The notes below the pieces were generated by a model that saw only the letters and a program-made list of their open reading frames with translations, was not told the origin of the DNA and made no database searches. From assembly GCA_033344875.1 (NCBI GenBank), contig JAWPMO010000001.1, positions 2,319,595 to 2,383,594 on the forward strand: a DNA stretch of 64,000 bases, given 5' to 3'. Origin of the DNA: Ilumatobacteraceae bacterium. Lineage in GTDB: Bacteria; Actinomycetota; Acidimicrobiia; Acidimicrobiales; Ilumatobacteraceae. The position numbers were made by a program, and so were the translations under genes. Shown here in pieces: positions 32,239 through 40,852 of this stretch; positions within the stretch are counted from its first letter, which is position 1, and every line of letters starts with the position of its first letter.

Positions 32239-33600
32239 TTGACGGTCATGGCTGACGCCAACACGCACGGCAGGCGGCAACGGAGCGAGGACGACCTCCT
32301 CGTCGTCGACGACCTCCGCACGCACTTCCACGTACCCGCCGGCGCCGTCAAAGCCGTCGACGGCGTCTCGTTCCGCCTCCGGCGAGGCACGACGCTCGGT
32401 GTCGTCGGCGAGTCCGGGTCGGGCAAGACCGTGCTCTCGCGGTCGGTGATGGGGCTCACCACCGCCGGCAACGCGGTCACCACCGGATCGGTGCTCTACG
32501 ACGGCCTGGAGCTCGTCGGCCGGTCACCCAAGGAGATGAAGTCGCTGTGGGGCGCCGAGATGGCGATGGTCTTCCAGGACCCGATGACCTCGCTGAACCC
32601 GGTCGTCAAGATCGGTCGACAGCTGACCGAGCACATGCGCCACCACCTCGACATCGGCAAAGCCGAGGCGCGGGCCGCTGCGGTCGAACTCCTGAAGTCG
32701 GTCCGTATCCCGGAGGCGAACGAACGGTTCGACAACTACCCGCACGAGATGTCGGGCGGGATGCGCCAGCGCGTGTGCATCGCGAGCGCGCTCGCCTGCA
32801 GTCCGAAGCTGCTCTTCGCCGACGAACCGACGACCGCCCTCGACGTCACCGTGCAGCATCAGATCCTCAACCTGCTCGCACAACTGCAGCGCGAGCACCA
32901 CATGACGATGATCATGGTCACCCACGACCTCGGTGTCGTCGCCACACGAGCCGACGAGATCGCCGTGATGTACGCCGGTCGGATCGTCGAGAAGGCGCCC
33001 ACCTCGACGCTGTTCTCCGACATGAAGCACCCGTACACACAGTCGCTGCTCTGGTCGATCCCGAAGACGTCGCAGCCGAAGCACACACGGCTGAGCGCGA
33101 TCGCCGGCCGTCCGCCCGACCTGATCAACCCACCTCCCGGCTGCAAGTTCGCGCCCCGCTGCGCCTATGCCCAACCCGTGTGCATCGAGGTCGAGCCGCC
33201 GCTGCAGACCGATGCCGCGGGCCACCAGTACGCGTGCCACATCCCGGTCGGCACCCCCGAGAACACCGCTGCGTTCGAGAGCAACCTCGCCGCCGGGCTC
33301 CCGCAGACCCTCACCGCTGCGGGCAAGATGTCGGCCCGCGAAGACCTCGTCCCCGACTACTCGAGCATCGTCGGCGATGCGGTCGACCACCGCGCCGTCG
33401 CCGAGGGACTCGCCCACACCAACATCCAGCACTCCAACATCCAGGGGGATCCAGCTGATGGCGGGTTCGGGCAAGGCACACATGTCGGCCAACGGCGATG
33501 CGCTGCTGCGTGTCGACGACCTGGTCATGGAGTTCCCGCTCGGCGGCGACCGGGTGGTCCACGCCGTGTCGGGCATCAGCTTCGAAGTCCTCAAGGGTGA
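32239..33600 (+). CDS. Oligopeptide/dipeptide ABC transporter ATP-binding protein (DppD-like), cassette 1
   Basis: The 453-residue protein has Walker [11 protein letters not shown]-loop [10 protein letters not shown], signature MSGGMRQRV, Walker [13 protein letters not shown] and the C-terminal Cys-rich oligopeptide-transport domain ([14 protein letters not shown]). It hydrolyses ATP to power import with the next ATPase. A TTG at 32239 fits GAGGGGG eight bases upstream; an ATG at 32248 is the alternative. The frame runs 143 bases into the following gene in another frame, adding an Arg/Gly-rich tail of about 48 residues that looks non-functional. Length is therefore above the family norm of about 330-350. 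Confidence 0.88.
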   Translation: MTVMADANTHGRRQRSEDDLLVVDDLRTHFHVPAGAVKAVDGVSFRLRRGTTLGVVGESGSGKTVLSRSVMGLTTAGNAVTTGSVLYDGLELVGRSPKEMKSLWGAEMAMVFQDPMTSLNPVVKIGRQLTEHMRHHLDIGKAEARAAAVELLKSVRIPEANERFDNYPHEMSGGMRQRVCIASALACSPKLLFADEPTTALDVTVQHQILNLLAQLQREHHMTMIMVTHDLGVVATRADEIAVMYAGRIVEKAPTSTLFSDMKHPYTQSLLWSIPKTSQPKHTRLSAIAGRPPDLINPPPGCKFAPRCAYAQPVCIEVEPPLQTDAAGHQYACHIPVGTPENTAAFESNLAAGLPQTLTAAGKMSAREDLVPDYSSIVGDAVDHRAVAEGLAHTNIQHSNIQGDPADGGFGQGTHVGQRRCAAACRRPGHGVPARRRPGGPRRVGHQLRSPQG

Positions 33601-34480
33601 GACCCTCGGCCTCGTCGGCGAGTCGGGGTGCGGCAAGTCCACCACGGGCAAGGCGATCCTCCAGCTCCCCCGCCCCACCAGCGGGTCGATCACCCTCAAG
33701 GGCACCGACCTGACGCAGCTCGACACCGACGCGATGCGCCAGAAGCGCACCGACATCCAGATGATCTTCCAGGACCCGATCTCGTCGCTGAACCCGCGCC
33801 GCATCATCGGCGAGGTCGTCGCCGAACCGCTCAAGGTGTGGGGACCCAAGGACACCGACGAGCAGTGGGCGAAGGTGTCCGAGATGCTCGACGCCGTCGG
33901 CATCGACCCCGATGTCGCCCGCTACAAGCGGCCGCACGAGTTCTCCGGTGGCCAGTGTCAGCGCATCTCGATCGCACGCGCCCTGGTGATGGAGCCCGAG
34001 CTGATCATCTGCGACGAGCCGGTGTCGGCACTCGACGTGTCGGTCCAGGCCCAGATCCTCAACCTGCTCGAAGACCTCAAGGCCAAGTACGGGCTCACAC
34101 TCGTGTTCATCGCACACGACCTCGCGGTCGTCAAGAACATCAGCGACCGGGTGGCCGTGATGTACCTCGGCAAGATGTGCGAGCTGTCCGAGTCCGACGA
34201 GCTGTACGCCAATCCGGCGCACCCGTACACCCGGCTCCTCATGGAATCGCACCCGGAACCGAATCCGGATGCCGAGGTCGACGAATCGATGGTGCAACTC
34301 GGCGAGCTGCCGTCGCCGATCGCGCCGCCGTCCGGGTGCCGCTTCCGGACCCGCTGTCCACATGCCGACGAGCGATGCGCACGCGACGAACCGCAGATGC
34401 GCCGGGTGAACGACGACCACTACGTCGCGTGCCACCACCCGCTCGTCCCGGCCGAGGAGATGGAGGTGTCGATCGCCTGA
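33458..34480 (+). CDS. Oligopeptide/dipeptide ABC transporter ATP-binding protein (DppF-like), cassette 1
   Basis: The 340-residue ATPase has GESGCGKST, FQDPISSLNP, a slightly unusual signature FSGGQCQRI (Cys where Arg or Gln is common), IICDEPVSALD and a terminal Cys-rich segment (CRFRTRCPHADERC). It pairs with the preceding ATPase in an oligopeptide-type importer. The ATG at 33458 follows a CAGGGGGA ribosome site; an ATG at 33482 is possible. It overlaps the previous gene by 143 bases in a different frame. Confidence 0.9.
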   Translation: MAGSGKAHMSANGDALLRVDDLVMEFPLGGDRVVHAVSGISFEVLKGETLGLVGESGCGKSTTGKAILQLPRPTSGSITLKGTDLTQLDTDAMRQKRTDIQMIFQDPISSLNPRRIIGEVVAEPLKVWGPKDTDEQWAKVSEMLDAVGIDPDVARYKRPHEFSGGQCQRISIARALVMEPELIICDEPVSALDVSVQAQILNLLEDLKAKYGLTLVFIAHDLAVVKNISDRVAVMYLGKMCELSESDELYANPAHPYTRLLMESHPEPNPDAEVDESMVQLGELPSPIAPPSGCRFRTRCPHADERCARDEPQMRRVNDDHYVACHHPLVPAEEMEVSIA

Positions 34481-34522
34481 CCATCGTGCTCGTCGGCGCC
34501 GCCGAACGGGCACCCGACCGAT

Positions 34523-34576
34523 GCCGAGGCCACGCCTCGGCGTCACGAACACACAATTCCGAGAGCGACCGCTCTC
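34523..34576 (+). other. Two stem-loops before the cassette-1 binding-protein gene
   Basis: The first hairpin (34523-34541) has perfect 8-bp arms GCCGAGGC/GCCTCGGC around CAC. The second (34561-34576) has GAGAGC/GCTCTC around GACC and ends nine bases before the AAGGGG ribosome site. They may separate expression of the ATPases from that of the binding protein. Confidence 0.5.
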
Positions 34577-34601
34577 ATCGAGACAAGGGGAATCTCACAC
34601 C

Positions 34602-36479
34602 ATGACGACGCGACGATGGAAGAAGTCAGTCGCTCTCTTCGCAGCCGCCGGCCTGTTGGTCGCCGCATGCGGAGGCGACGACGACGCCGACACACCCGAC
34701 AGCGAGGACACCGCCGAACCGACGGCCGACGAAGGTGGCGACACCGACGAGGGCAGCGAGCCGTCCGACGATGACGGCGACGGCGACGGCGACGGCGATG
34801 TCGAAGCCGGCCAGGAGGCGACCGGGGACGTCGACACCGAGGTCACCGAGGAGTCGGTCGACGAGGGCGTCGATCGGTACGGCGGATCGATCGCCGTCGG
34901 CCTGGAGGCCGAGGCCGTCGGTCTCCGCCCGTGGGAGGACTCCTGCTCCGCCCCGTGTTACAACATCATGGTCACGCTCTACGACAAGCTGATCGAGCAG
35001 GACGTCAACGGTGAGTACCGGGGCTACCTGGCCGAGTCGTTCTCGTCGAACGACGACTTCACGGTCTGGACGGTCAACCTCCGTCCCGGCGTGACGTTCC
35101 ACAACGGGACCGAGCTGACGGCACAGACGATCGCCGACATGTTCCCGATCCAGCAGGAGGGCGCAACGGCGTCGTCGCAGATCGGCGCATCGAACCTCGC
35201 CAGCGTCGAAGCGACGGGCGATCTGGAGGTCACCTACACGCTCAGTTCGGGCAACTCCGCGTTCCCGGCCTTCCTCGCCCGCGCCTCGCTCGGCATGCCG
35301 TTCGACCCGGCCGCGGCAGCGGCCGACATCGACGGCTACAGCACGAACCCGATCGGCACCGGGCCGTTCATGATCGAGACCAGAGACCTCGACAACGAGA
35401 CCACGGTCGTCCGCTACGACGGCTACTGGGGCGTCGACCCCGAGGGCAACCAGCTCCCGTACCTCGACTCGATTTCGTTCCGGCCGATCCCCGACGAGCA
35501 GGCTCGTCTCGACGCGCTCCTCTCGGGCACCGTCGACGCGATCCAGTCGCTGCGTCAGGGCACCATCCGTGACGCCCGGGCGGCACGCGACGGCGGCGCC
35601 GAGATCGACCTGCTCGAGTTCCAGGGCAACAACGTCGGTGGCGGCATGTTCAACATGGCCGTCGCCCCGTTCGACGACATCCGCGTCCGGCGTGGCCTGA
35701 CGCAGATGAACAGCCAGGAGAAGGTCATCGAGGCACTCGGCGGCACCGGCATCTCCCTGCCGGGCACGCAGTGGTTCAGCCCCGACAGCCCGTGGTGGTC
35801 GCAGGCCGCCGCCGACGCCTGGCCGACGTTCGACTTCGAGGCCGGCGTCGCCACGCTGCAGGGCTACATCGACGACCCCGACCGTTCCGACGGCAAGGCG
35901 GCCGGCGAGCCGATCGACGTCGAACTCTCCTGCCCGCCCGACCCCACCCTGATCGCCGCGATGCAGGTGCTCGAGCAGACGTGGGCCGGCAGCGGCATGG
36001 TCAACGTCGAGTTGACCAGCTTCGACCAGCAGACGCACATCAACAACGCGCTGGGCGCCGAGAACGGCTTCATCGGCACGCACGGTGCCCACTGCTGGCG
36101 TTGGAGCGACCAGGACGATCCGTCGCTGTCGCTCAACCCGGCGCTGGCGCCGTACAGCGCCGAGGTGGCCGAGGCGGCCGGGCTGCCCGGTGTCGTCTCG
36201 CCGTTGAACTTCGCCAACTACTGGAACCCCGAAGCGTTCCAGGCTGCACAGCAGGCGATCACGACCGGCGATTTCGACGAGCGCTTCGCGCTGTACGAGC
36301 AGATCAACCTGGCGATCGCCGAGGACGTCCCGGTCTGGTACTCGGGTCACACGGCGACGATGCTGGCGACGTCATCCGACATCGCAGGCCTGAACGGCTG
36401 GCATCTGCCCAACGGTGATCTGGGTATCGGCTTCCCGGGCGCCGAAGGTCGCTGGGTCGAAGTCTTCGTGGCCGGCTGA
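34602..36479 (+). CDS. Peptide-type ABC transporter substrate-binding lipoprotein (family 5), cassette 1
   Basis: The 625-residue protein has a signal with lipobox LVAAC, an Asp/Glu/Gly-rich linker to about residue 85 that includes four GACGGC hexamers in the DNA, then a family-5 solute-binding domain. Typical segments are LAESFSSNDDFTVWTVNLRPGV and NPIGTGPFMIE. Such proteins bind oligopeptides, but also other small solutes. It is encoded between the ATPase pair and the permease pair. The ATG at 34602 follows AAGGGG. The ligand is unknown. Confidence 0.9.
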   Translation: MTTRRWKKSVALFAAAGLLVAACGGDDDADTPDSEDTAEPTADEGGDTDEGSEPSDDDGDGDGDGDVEAGQEATGDVDTEVTEESVDEGVDRYGGSIAVGLEAEAVGLRPWEDSCSAPCYNIMVTLYDKLIEQDVNGEYRGYLAESFSSNDDFTVWTVNLRPGVTFHNGTELTAQTIADMFPIQQEGATASSQIGASNLASVEATGDLEVTYTLSSGNSAFPAFLARASLGMPFDPAAAAADIDGYSTNPIGTGPFMIETRDLDNETTVVRYDGYWGVDPEGNQLPYLDSISFRPIPDEQARLDALLSGTVDAIQSLRQGTIRDARAARDGGAEIDLLEFQGNNVGGGMFNMAVAPFDDIRVRRGLTQMNSQEKVIEALGGTGISLPGTQWFSPDSPWWSQAAADAWPTFDFEAGVATLQGYIDDPDRSDGKAAGEPIDVELSCPPDPTLIAAMQVLEQTWAGSGMVNVELTSFDQQTHINNALGAENGFIGTHGAHCWRWSDQDDPSLSLNPALAPYSAEVAEAAGLPGVVSPLNFANYWNPEAFQAAQQAITTGDFDERFALYEQINLAIAEDVPVWYSGHTATMLATSSDIAGLNGWHLPNGDLGIGFPGAEGRWVEVFVAG

Positions 36480-36526
36480 CCTGTAGCAACCCATCCGATC
36501 GGAACCCGGGGTAGGAGAACGCGTCA

Positions 36527-37486
36527 ATGCGCAAAGTGATCATCAGTCGACTGTTGCGGCTCGCAGCCACGCTGCTCGCCGTCACGTTCCTGACGTTCAG
36601 CTTGACGTCACTCCTCCCCGGGGATCCGGTCAACGTGATCCTCGGGGTCGATTCCAACCAGGACCCCGAGCTCGTCCAGAAGATCCGTGACGACCTCGGG
36701 CTCGACGACCCGTTCATCGTCCGCTACGGCAACTGGTTGTGGGACGCCGTGGTGCATTTCGACCTCGGCGAGTCGTACGTCAACCGCGGCCAATCGGTGA
36801 GCGGCACCATCATGGACCGCATCCCGGTCACCGGACAGCTCGCCTTCATGGCGATCATCATGGCCGTCCTGATGGCCGTGCCGATCGGTGTGCTCGGTGC
36901 CTACCGGCAGGGTAAGTGGCAGGACACGGTCAGCTCCGCCGGTGTGCAGGTGGCGTTGTCGATCCCCAACTTCATCATGGGCATCTTCTTCATCTGGCTG
37001 TTCGCGGTCCAGCTCCAATGGTTGCCATCGTCGAACTGGAATCGGATCAGCGACAAGGGCCTGATCGAGAACCTGAAGACCGCGATCATGCCGGCCGCCG
37101 CCCTCGCCATGACCCAGATGGCGATCTTCTCCCGCCTGGTCCGCGCCGACATGGTCGCGACGTTGCAGGAGAACTACATCCTGGCAGCGAAGGCCAAGGG
37201 CCTCAACGACCGGTTCATCCTGATCCGCCACGCGCTCCGACCGAGTTCGTTGAGCCTGATGACGATCGTCGGCATCAACTTCGGGGCACTGCTCGGTGGC
37301 ACGGTCGTGATCGAAACGCTCTTCGCCGTACCCGGCCTCGGGTTCCGGCTCATCAACGCGATCAACCAGCGCGACATCCTCGTGATCCAGGGCATCACGG
37401 TCTTCGTCGCCGCCGTGTACGTGATCATCAACACGGTCGTCGACCTGCTGTACGCCGTCATCGACCCACGAATCCGGAAGGGCTGA
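36527..37486 (+). CDS. Oligopeptide-type ABC transporter permease (DppB/OppB-like), cassette 1
   Basis: The 319-residue membrane protein has six helices and the DppB hallmarks: RLLRLAATLLAVTFLTF at the N-terminus, DLGLDDPFIVRYGNW, and an EAA-type loop (YILAAKAKGLNDRFILIRHALRP). GLGFRLINAINQRD follows. It forms half of the pore with the next gene product. The start follows GGTAGGAG. The stop is four bases before the next ATG. Confidence 0.92.
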   Translation: MRKVIISRLLRLAATLLAVTFLTFSLTSLLPGDPVNVILGVDSNQDPELVQKIRDDLGLDDPFIVRYGNWLWDAVVHFDLGESYVNRGQSVSGTIMDRIPVTGQLAFMAIIMAVLMAVPIGVLGAYRQGKWQDTVSSAGVQVALSIPNFIMGIFFIWLFAVQLQWLPSSNWNRISDKGLIENLKTAIMPAAALAMTQMAIFSRLVRADMVATLQENYILAAKAKGLNDRFILIRHALRPSSLSLMTIVGINFGALLGGTVVIETLFAVPGLGFRLINAINQRDILVIQGITVFVAAVYVIINTVVDLLYAVIDPRIRKG

Positions 37487-37490
37487 CCCG

Positions 37491-38492
37491 ATGTCGACCA
37501 CCGAGGGCGCTCCCCACACTCCCGACTTCCCCCGCGACCGCATCTCCAACGTCTCGACGGCCGTCCAGCCCGGCTCGGTCGGCGGGCCGCCGCGTCGGGC
37601 GCGCCCGCGCGAGATCTTCGCGTCGATGCCGATCCTGGTGAAGATCTCCGCGATCTGGTTGATGTTCATCGTGTTCGGCGCGATCTACGCCAAGCTCGAC
37701 GCCACCGTCTTCAACGGTTCGCTCCCGCTGCAGGATCCGAACTACCAGACCAACAACTTCAACGCGAACACCGGCGAGTTCGGTACCGGCGAGCGACTCG
37801 AGCCCATCTCCTCGGCACACTGGCTGGGCACCGACGCCATCGCGCGCGACACGTTCTCGCGCATCATGCACGGCGGATGGGTCAGCCTGATCGTCGCCGG
37901 TGTCTCGGCGATGTTCGGCATCGTCGTCGGCGGGCTCCTCGGCGCACTCGTCGGCTTCGTGCGCGGCCGCACCGAGACCGTGATCATGTCGATGATCGAC
38001 GTCATCCTGGCGTTCCCGGCGCTGATCCTCCTGCTCGCACTCGTGTCGATCTTCCAGGTGCGCGACCTGTTCCTGATCAGCGTCGTGATCGGCGTGCTGT
38101 CGATTCCCGCCTACACCCGTGTCGCCCGCGCCAACAGCCTCGCGATCTCCAACCGCGAGTTCGTCATGGCCGCACGCGCCATCGGCACTCGACCACGCTC
38201 GATCCTGTTCCGCGAGATCATCCCCAACGTGTTGCCGACGCTGATCGCGTACGCGATGGTCGCGTCGGCGTTCGTCATCGTCGTCGAAGGCGCACTGTCG
38301 TTCCTCGGCCTCAGCGTGCAGCTGCCCACCTCGACCTGGGGCAACATGATCAACCAGGCACGGGGCGACATCAAGGTCGACGCGACGCAGGTGCTGTGGC
38401 CCTCGCTCGCACTGTCGCTGACCGTGCTGTCGCTCAACCAGGTCGGCGACTTCTTCCAGAAGCGCGGCTCGGTTCGGGGTTCCGCCCTGTGA
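37491..38492 (+). CDS. Oligopeptide-type ABC transporter permease (DppC/OppC-like), cassette 1
   Basis: The 333-residue membrane protein has HWLGTDAIARDTFSRIMHG, the conserved DppC loop, and an EAA loop (FVMAARAIGTRPRSILFREI). SFLGLSVQLPTSTWGNMI follows. The roughly 45-residue cytoplasmic N-terminus is Pro/Arg-rich. It completes the five-gene cassette. The 210 bases that follow, up to the next ATPase, hold a hairpin and a weak promoter-like region. Confidence 0.92.
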   Translation: MSTTEGAPHTPDFPRDRISNVSTAVQPGSVGGPPRRARPREIFASMPILVKISAIWLMFIVFGAIYAKLDATVFNGSLPLQDPNYQTNNFNANTGEFGTGERLEPISSAHWLGTDAIARDTFSRIMHGGWVSLIVAGVSAMFGIVVGGLLGALVGFVRGRTETVIMSMIDVILAFPALILLLALVSIFQVRDLFLISVVIGVLSIPAYTRVARANSLAISNREFVMAARAIGTRPRSILFREIIPNVLPTLIAYAMVASAFVIVVEGALSFLGLSVQLPTSTWGNMINQARGDIKVDATQVLWPSLALSLTVLSLNQVGDFFQKRGSVRGSAL

Positions 38493-38546
38493 TCTTCCGC
38501 CTCGTCGTCGGCGTCCGACCGAACCGGCACCGGTCGGGCACCGACG

Positions 38547-38567
38547 CTCGGCGCGCGCGTCGCCGAG
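38547..38567 (+). terminator. Stem-loop after cassette 1
   Basis: CTCGGCG and CGCCGAG flank a seven-base loop in the gap between the two ABC cassettes. No T-run follows, so this is only terminator-like. The same gap (38493-38702) contains TATGGT at 38660-38665, a possible -10 for cassette 2. Confidence 0.4.
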
Positions 38568-38702
38568 GGGAACACGCTCGATGATCGTGTCACGGGGGAC
38601 ATCGCCGAGTCGGCACGTACAGAAAGTAAGAACCCCTGGTGCAGACGTTTCACGACAGCTATGGTTCCGGCTCATGCTGACCTCGGGGGCGGGAGCAATC
38701 TG

Positions 38703-39695
38703 TTGAGCACACCTGTGCTCAAGGTCGACGACCTCCGCACGGAGTTCGACACTCCGGACGGTGTCGTCCACGCGGTCAACGGCGTCAGCTTCGAGGTCCG
38801 GCCCGGCGAGTTCGTCGGCGTCGTCGGCGAGAGCGGATCGGGCAAGAGCGTCACGATGATGTCGCTGTTGCGGCTGATCCCGATGCCGCCCGGTCGCGTG
38901 GTCAGCGGCACGGCCGAGTTCGACGACCACGACCTGATCGCCATGGACAACGGCGAGCTGCGCACGGTGCGAGGCGGCAAGATCGGCTTCATCTTCCAGG
39001 ACCCGATGACATCGCTCAACCCGGTGCTCACGATCGGACACCAGATCACCGAGCCCCTCAAGCTCCACCTCCGCTGCGATCGCAAGACCGCCAACGAGAC
39101 CGCCGCCAACCTGCTGACGATGGTGGGCCTGCCCGACGCCAAACAACGACTCAAGTCGTACCCGCACGAACTCTCCGGCGGCATGCGTCAGCGCGTGATG
39201 ATCGCGATCGCGCTCGCCTGCTCCCCTCAGCTGCTGATCGCCGACGAGCCGACCACGGCACTCGACGTCACCGTGCAGGCACAGATCATCGAGATCGTGC
39301 GCAACCTGCGCGATCAACTCGGCACCGCGATGATCTGGATCACCCACGACCTCGGTGTCATCGCCGGGCTCGCCGACCGGGTCATCGTGATGTACGGCGG
39401 CGCCATCGTCGAAGAGGCGCGGGTCGCCGATCTGTACCAGCGCCCCGAACATCCGTACACGCAGGGGCTGCTGCGATCGATCCCTCGCCTCGACCAGAAG
39501 GGTTCGACGCTCGAGAGCATCACGGGCACACCGCCCAACCTCTACGCCGCGCCGACCGGATGCACGTTCGCTCCGAGGTGCCCGCACGCGTTCGAACGAT
39601 GCATCGACGAGGTGCCGGTACTGATCGGGGTCGGCGACGACCACCGCGTCGCCTGCTGGTACGACACGGCAGCGGAGGCGCCCCGCGATGTCTGA
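38703..39695 (+). CDS. Oligopeptide/dipeptide ABC transporter ATP-binding protein (DppD-like), cassette 2
   Basis: About 330 residues. [40 protein letters not shown] and the Cys-rich C-terminal domain ([14 protein letters not shown]) are all present. It powers the second importer. The TTG at 38703 has GGGAG seven bases upstream and gives the expected N-terminus; an ATG at 38661 lacks a ribosome site and overlaps a possible -10 box. The last eight bases overlap the next gene. Confidence 0.9.
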   Translation: MSTPVLKVDDLRTEFDTPDGVVHAVNGVSFEVRPGEFVGVVGESGSGKSVTMMSLLRLIPMPPGRVVSGTAEFDDHDLIAMDNGELRTVRGGKIGFIFQDPMTSLNPVLTIGHQITEPLKLHLRCDRKTANETAANLLTMVGLPDAKQRLKSYPHELSGGMRQRVMIAIALACSPQLLIADEPTTALDVTVQAQIIEIVRNLRDQLGTAMIWITHDLGVIAGLADRVIVMYGGAIVEEARVADLYQRPEHPYTQGLLRSIPRLDQKGSTLESITGTPPNLYAAPTGCTFAPRCPHAFERCIDEVPVLIGVGDDHRVACWYDTAAEAPRDV

Positions 39696-40716
39696 CGTCT
39701 CCACGGCCACGACGACCACCGCGACCCGGCAGGGCGACGCGCTGGTCTCGGTGACCGGTCTCAAGAAGCACTTCCCGATCATGAAGGGCGTGTTCCGCCG
39801 CCAGGTCGGCGCGGTGCGGGCGGTCGACGGCATCTCGTTCGACATCTTCCGCGGCGAGACGCTCGGCCTCGTCGGTGAGAGCGGCTCGGGCAAGTCGACC
39901 GCCGGACGCACGGTGCTGCGCCTCGAGAAGCCCACCGACGGATCGATCCTGTTCGAGGGCCGCGACCTCGCCAGCCTGTCCAACACCCAGCTGCGCAAGC
40001 TGCGCCCGCGCATGCAGATGGTGTTCCAGAACCCGCACTCGTCGCTCAACCCACGGATGACGGTGGCGTCGATCATCGGTGAACCGCTCGTCGAGCACCG
40101 CTCGCTCAGCAAGCAGGAGCGGCGCACCCGGATCGGCGAGTTGCTCGAACTCGTGGGCCTCGATCCGAGCCACGCCAACCGTTACCCGCACGAGTTCTCG
40201 GGCGGCCAGCGGCAGCGCATCGGCGTCGCCCGGGCGATCGCGCTCGATCCCGACTTCATCGTGTGCGACGAGCCGATCGCTGCGCTCGACGTGTCGATCC
40301 AGGCCCAGGTCGTCAACCTGCTCGAGCGGGTGCAGGACGAGTTGGGCCTCGCCTACCTGTTCATCTCGCACGACATGAGCATGGTGCGCCACATCGCCGA
40401 CCGGGTCGCCGTCATGTACCTCGGACGCATCGTCGAACTCGCGCCGGTCGACCAGCTCTACGAATCGCCGAAGCACCCGTACACCCGAGCGCTCCACTCG
40501 GCGGTGCCGGTACCCGACCCCGTCGTCGAGGGCCAGCGGGTGCGGGTGATCCTCAAGGGCGACATTCCGAGTCCCGCCAACCCCCCGAGCGGTTGCCCGT
40601 TCCACACCCGCTGCCCGGTCGCCCGCGACCGGTGCGCGAGCGATGTGCCGGAGAACCGAGAGATCGCACCGGGCCACGTCGTGGCCTGCCATTTCGCCGA
40701 CGAGCCAGGGTGGTGA
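39688..40716 (+). CDS. Oligopeptide/dipeptide ABC transporter ATP-binding protein (DppF-like), cassette 2
   Basis: The 342-residue ATPase has [39 protein letters not shown] and a terminal Cys-rich segment ([14 protein letters not shown]). It is the partner of the preceding ATPase and overlaps it by eight bases, so the two are coupled. The ribosome site GGAGG lies inside the upstream gene. It is clearly distinct in sequence from its cassette-1 counterpart, so the tandem arrangement is old or assembled from diverged copies. Confidence 0.92.
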   Translation: MSDVSTATTTTATRQGDALVSVTGLKKHFPIMKGVFRRQVGAVRAVDGISFDIFRGETLGLVGESGSGKSTAGRTVLRLEKPTDGSILFEGRDLASLSNTQLRKLRPRMQMVFQNPHSSLNPRMTVASIIGEPLVEHRSLSKQERRTRIGELLELVGLDPSHANRYPHEFSGGQRQRIGVARAIALDPDFIVCDEPIAALDVSIQAQVVNLLERVQDELGLAYLFISHDMSMVRHIADRVAVMYLGRIVELAPVDQLYESPKHPYTRALHSAVPVPDPVVEGQRVRVILKGDIPSPANPPSGCPFHTRCPVARDRCASDVPENREIAPGHVVACHFADEPGW

Positions 40717-40809
40717 ACGCCGTGAACATCACGAACACGATGGTCACATCGCCGTCACACGGTTCGCTCGCACCATCGTCATCCCAGCATTTAGGATGAT
40801 GAACACGAT

Positions 40810-40829
40810 GCCGGTCGACCTCGACCGGC
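40810..40829 (+). other. Stem-loop before the cassette-2 binding-protein gene
   Basis: GCCGGTCGA and TCGACCGGC are 9-base arms around CC. The hairpin ends just upstream of the GGGGGAGGGG ribosome site. It parallels the hairpins before the other two binding-protein genes. Confidence 0.45.
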
Positions 40830-40852
40830 TCTGGGGGAGGGGAATCCACCAC

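Noticed and set aside
37458-40178. A 906-codon open frame antisense to the cassette permease and ATPase genes
   Set aside because: The plus-strand permease and ATPases are unmistakable; the antisense frame has no motifs.
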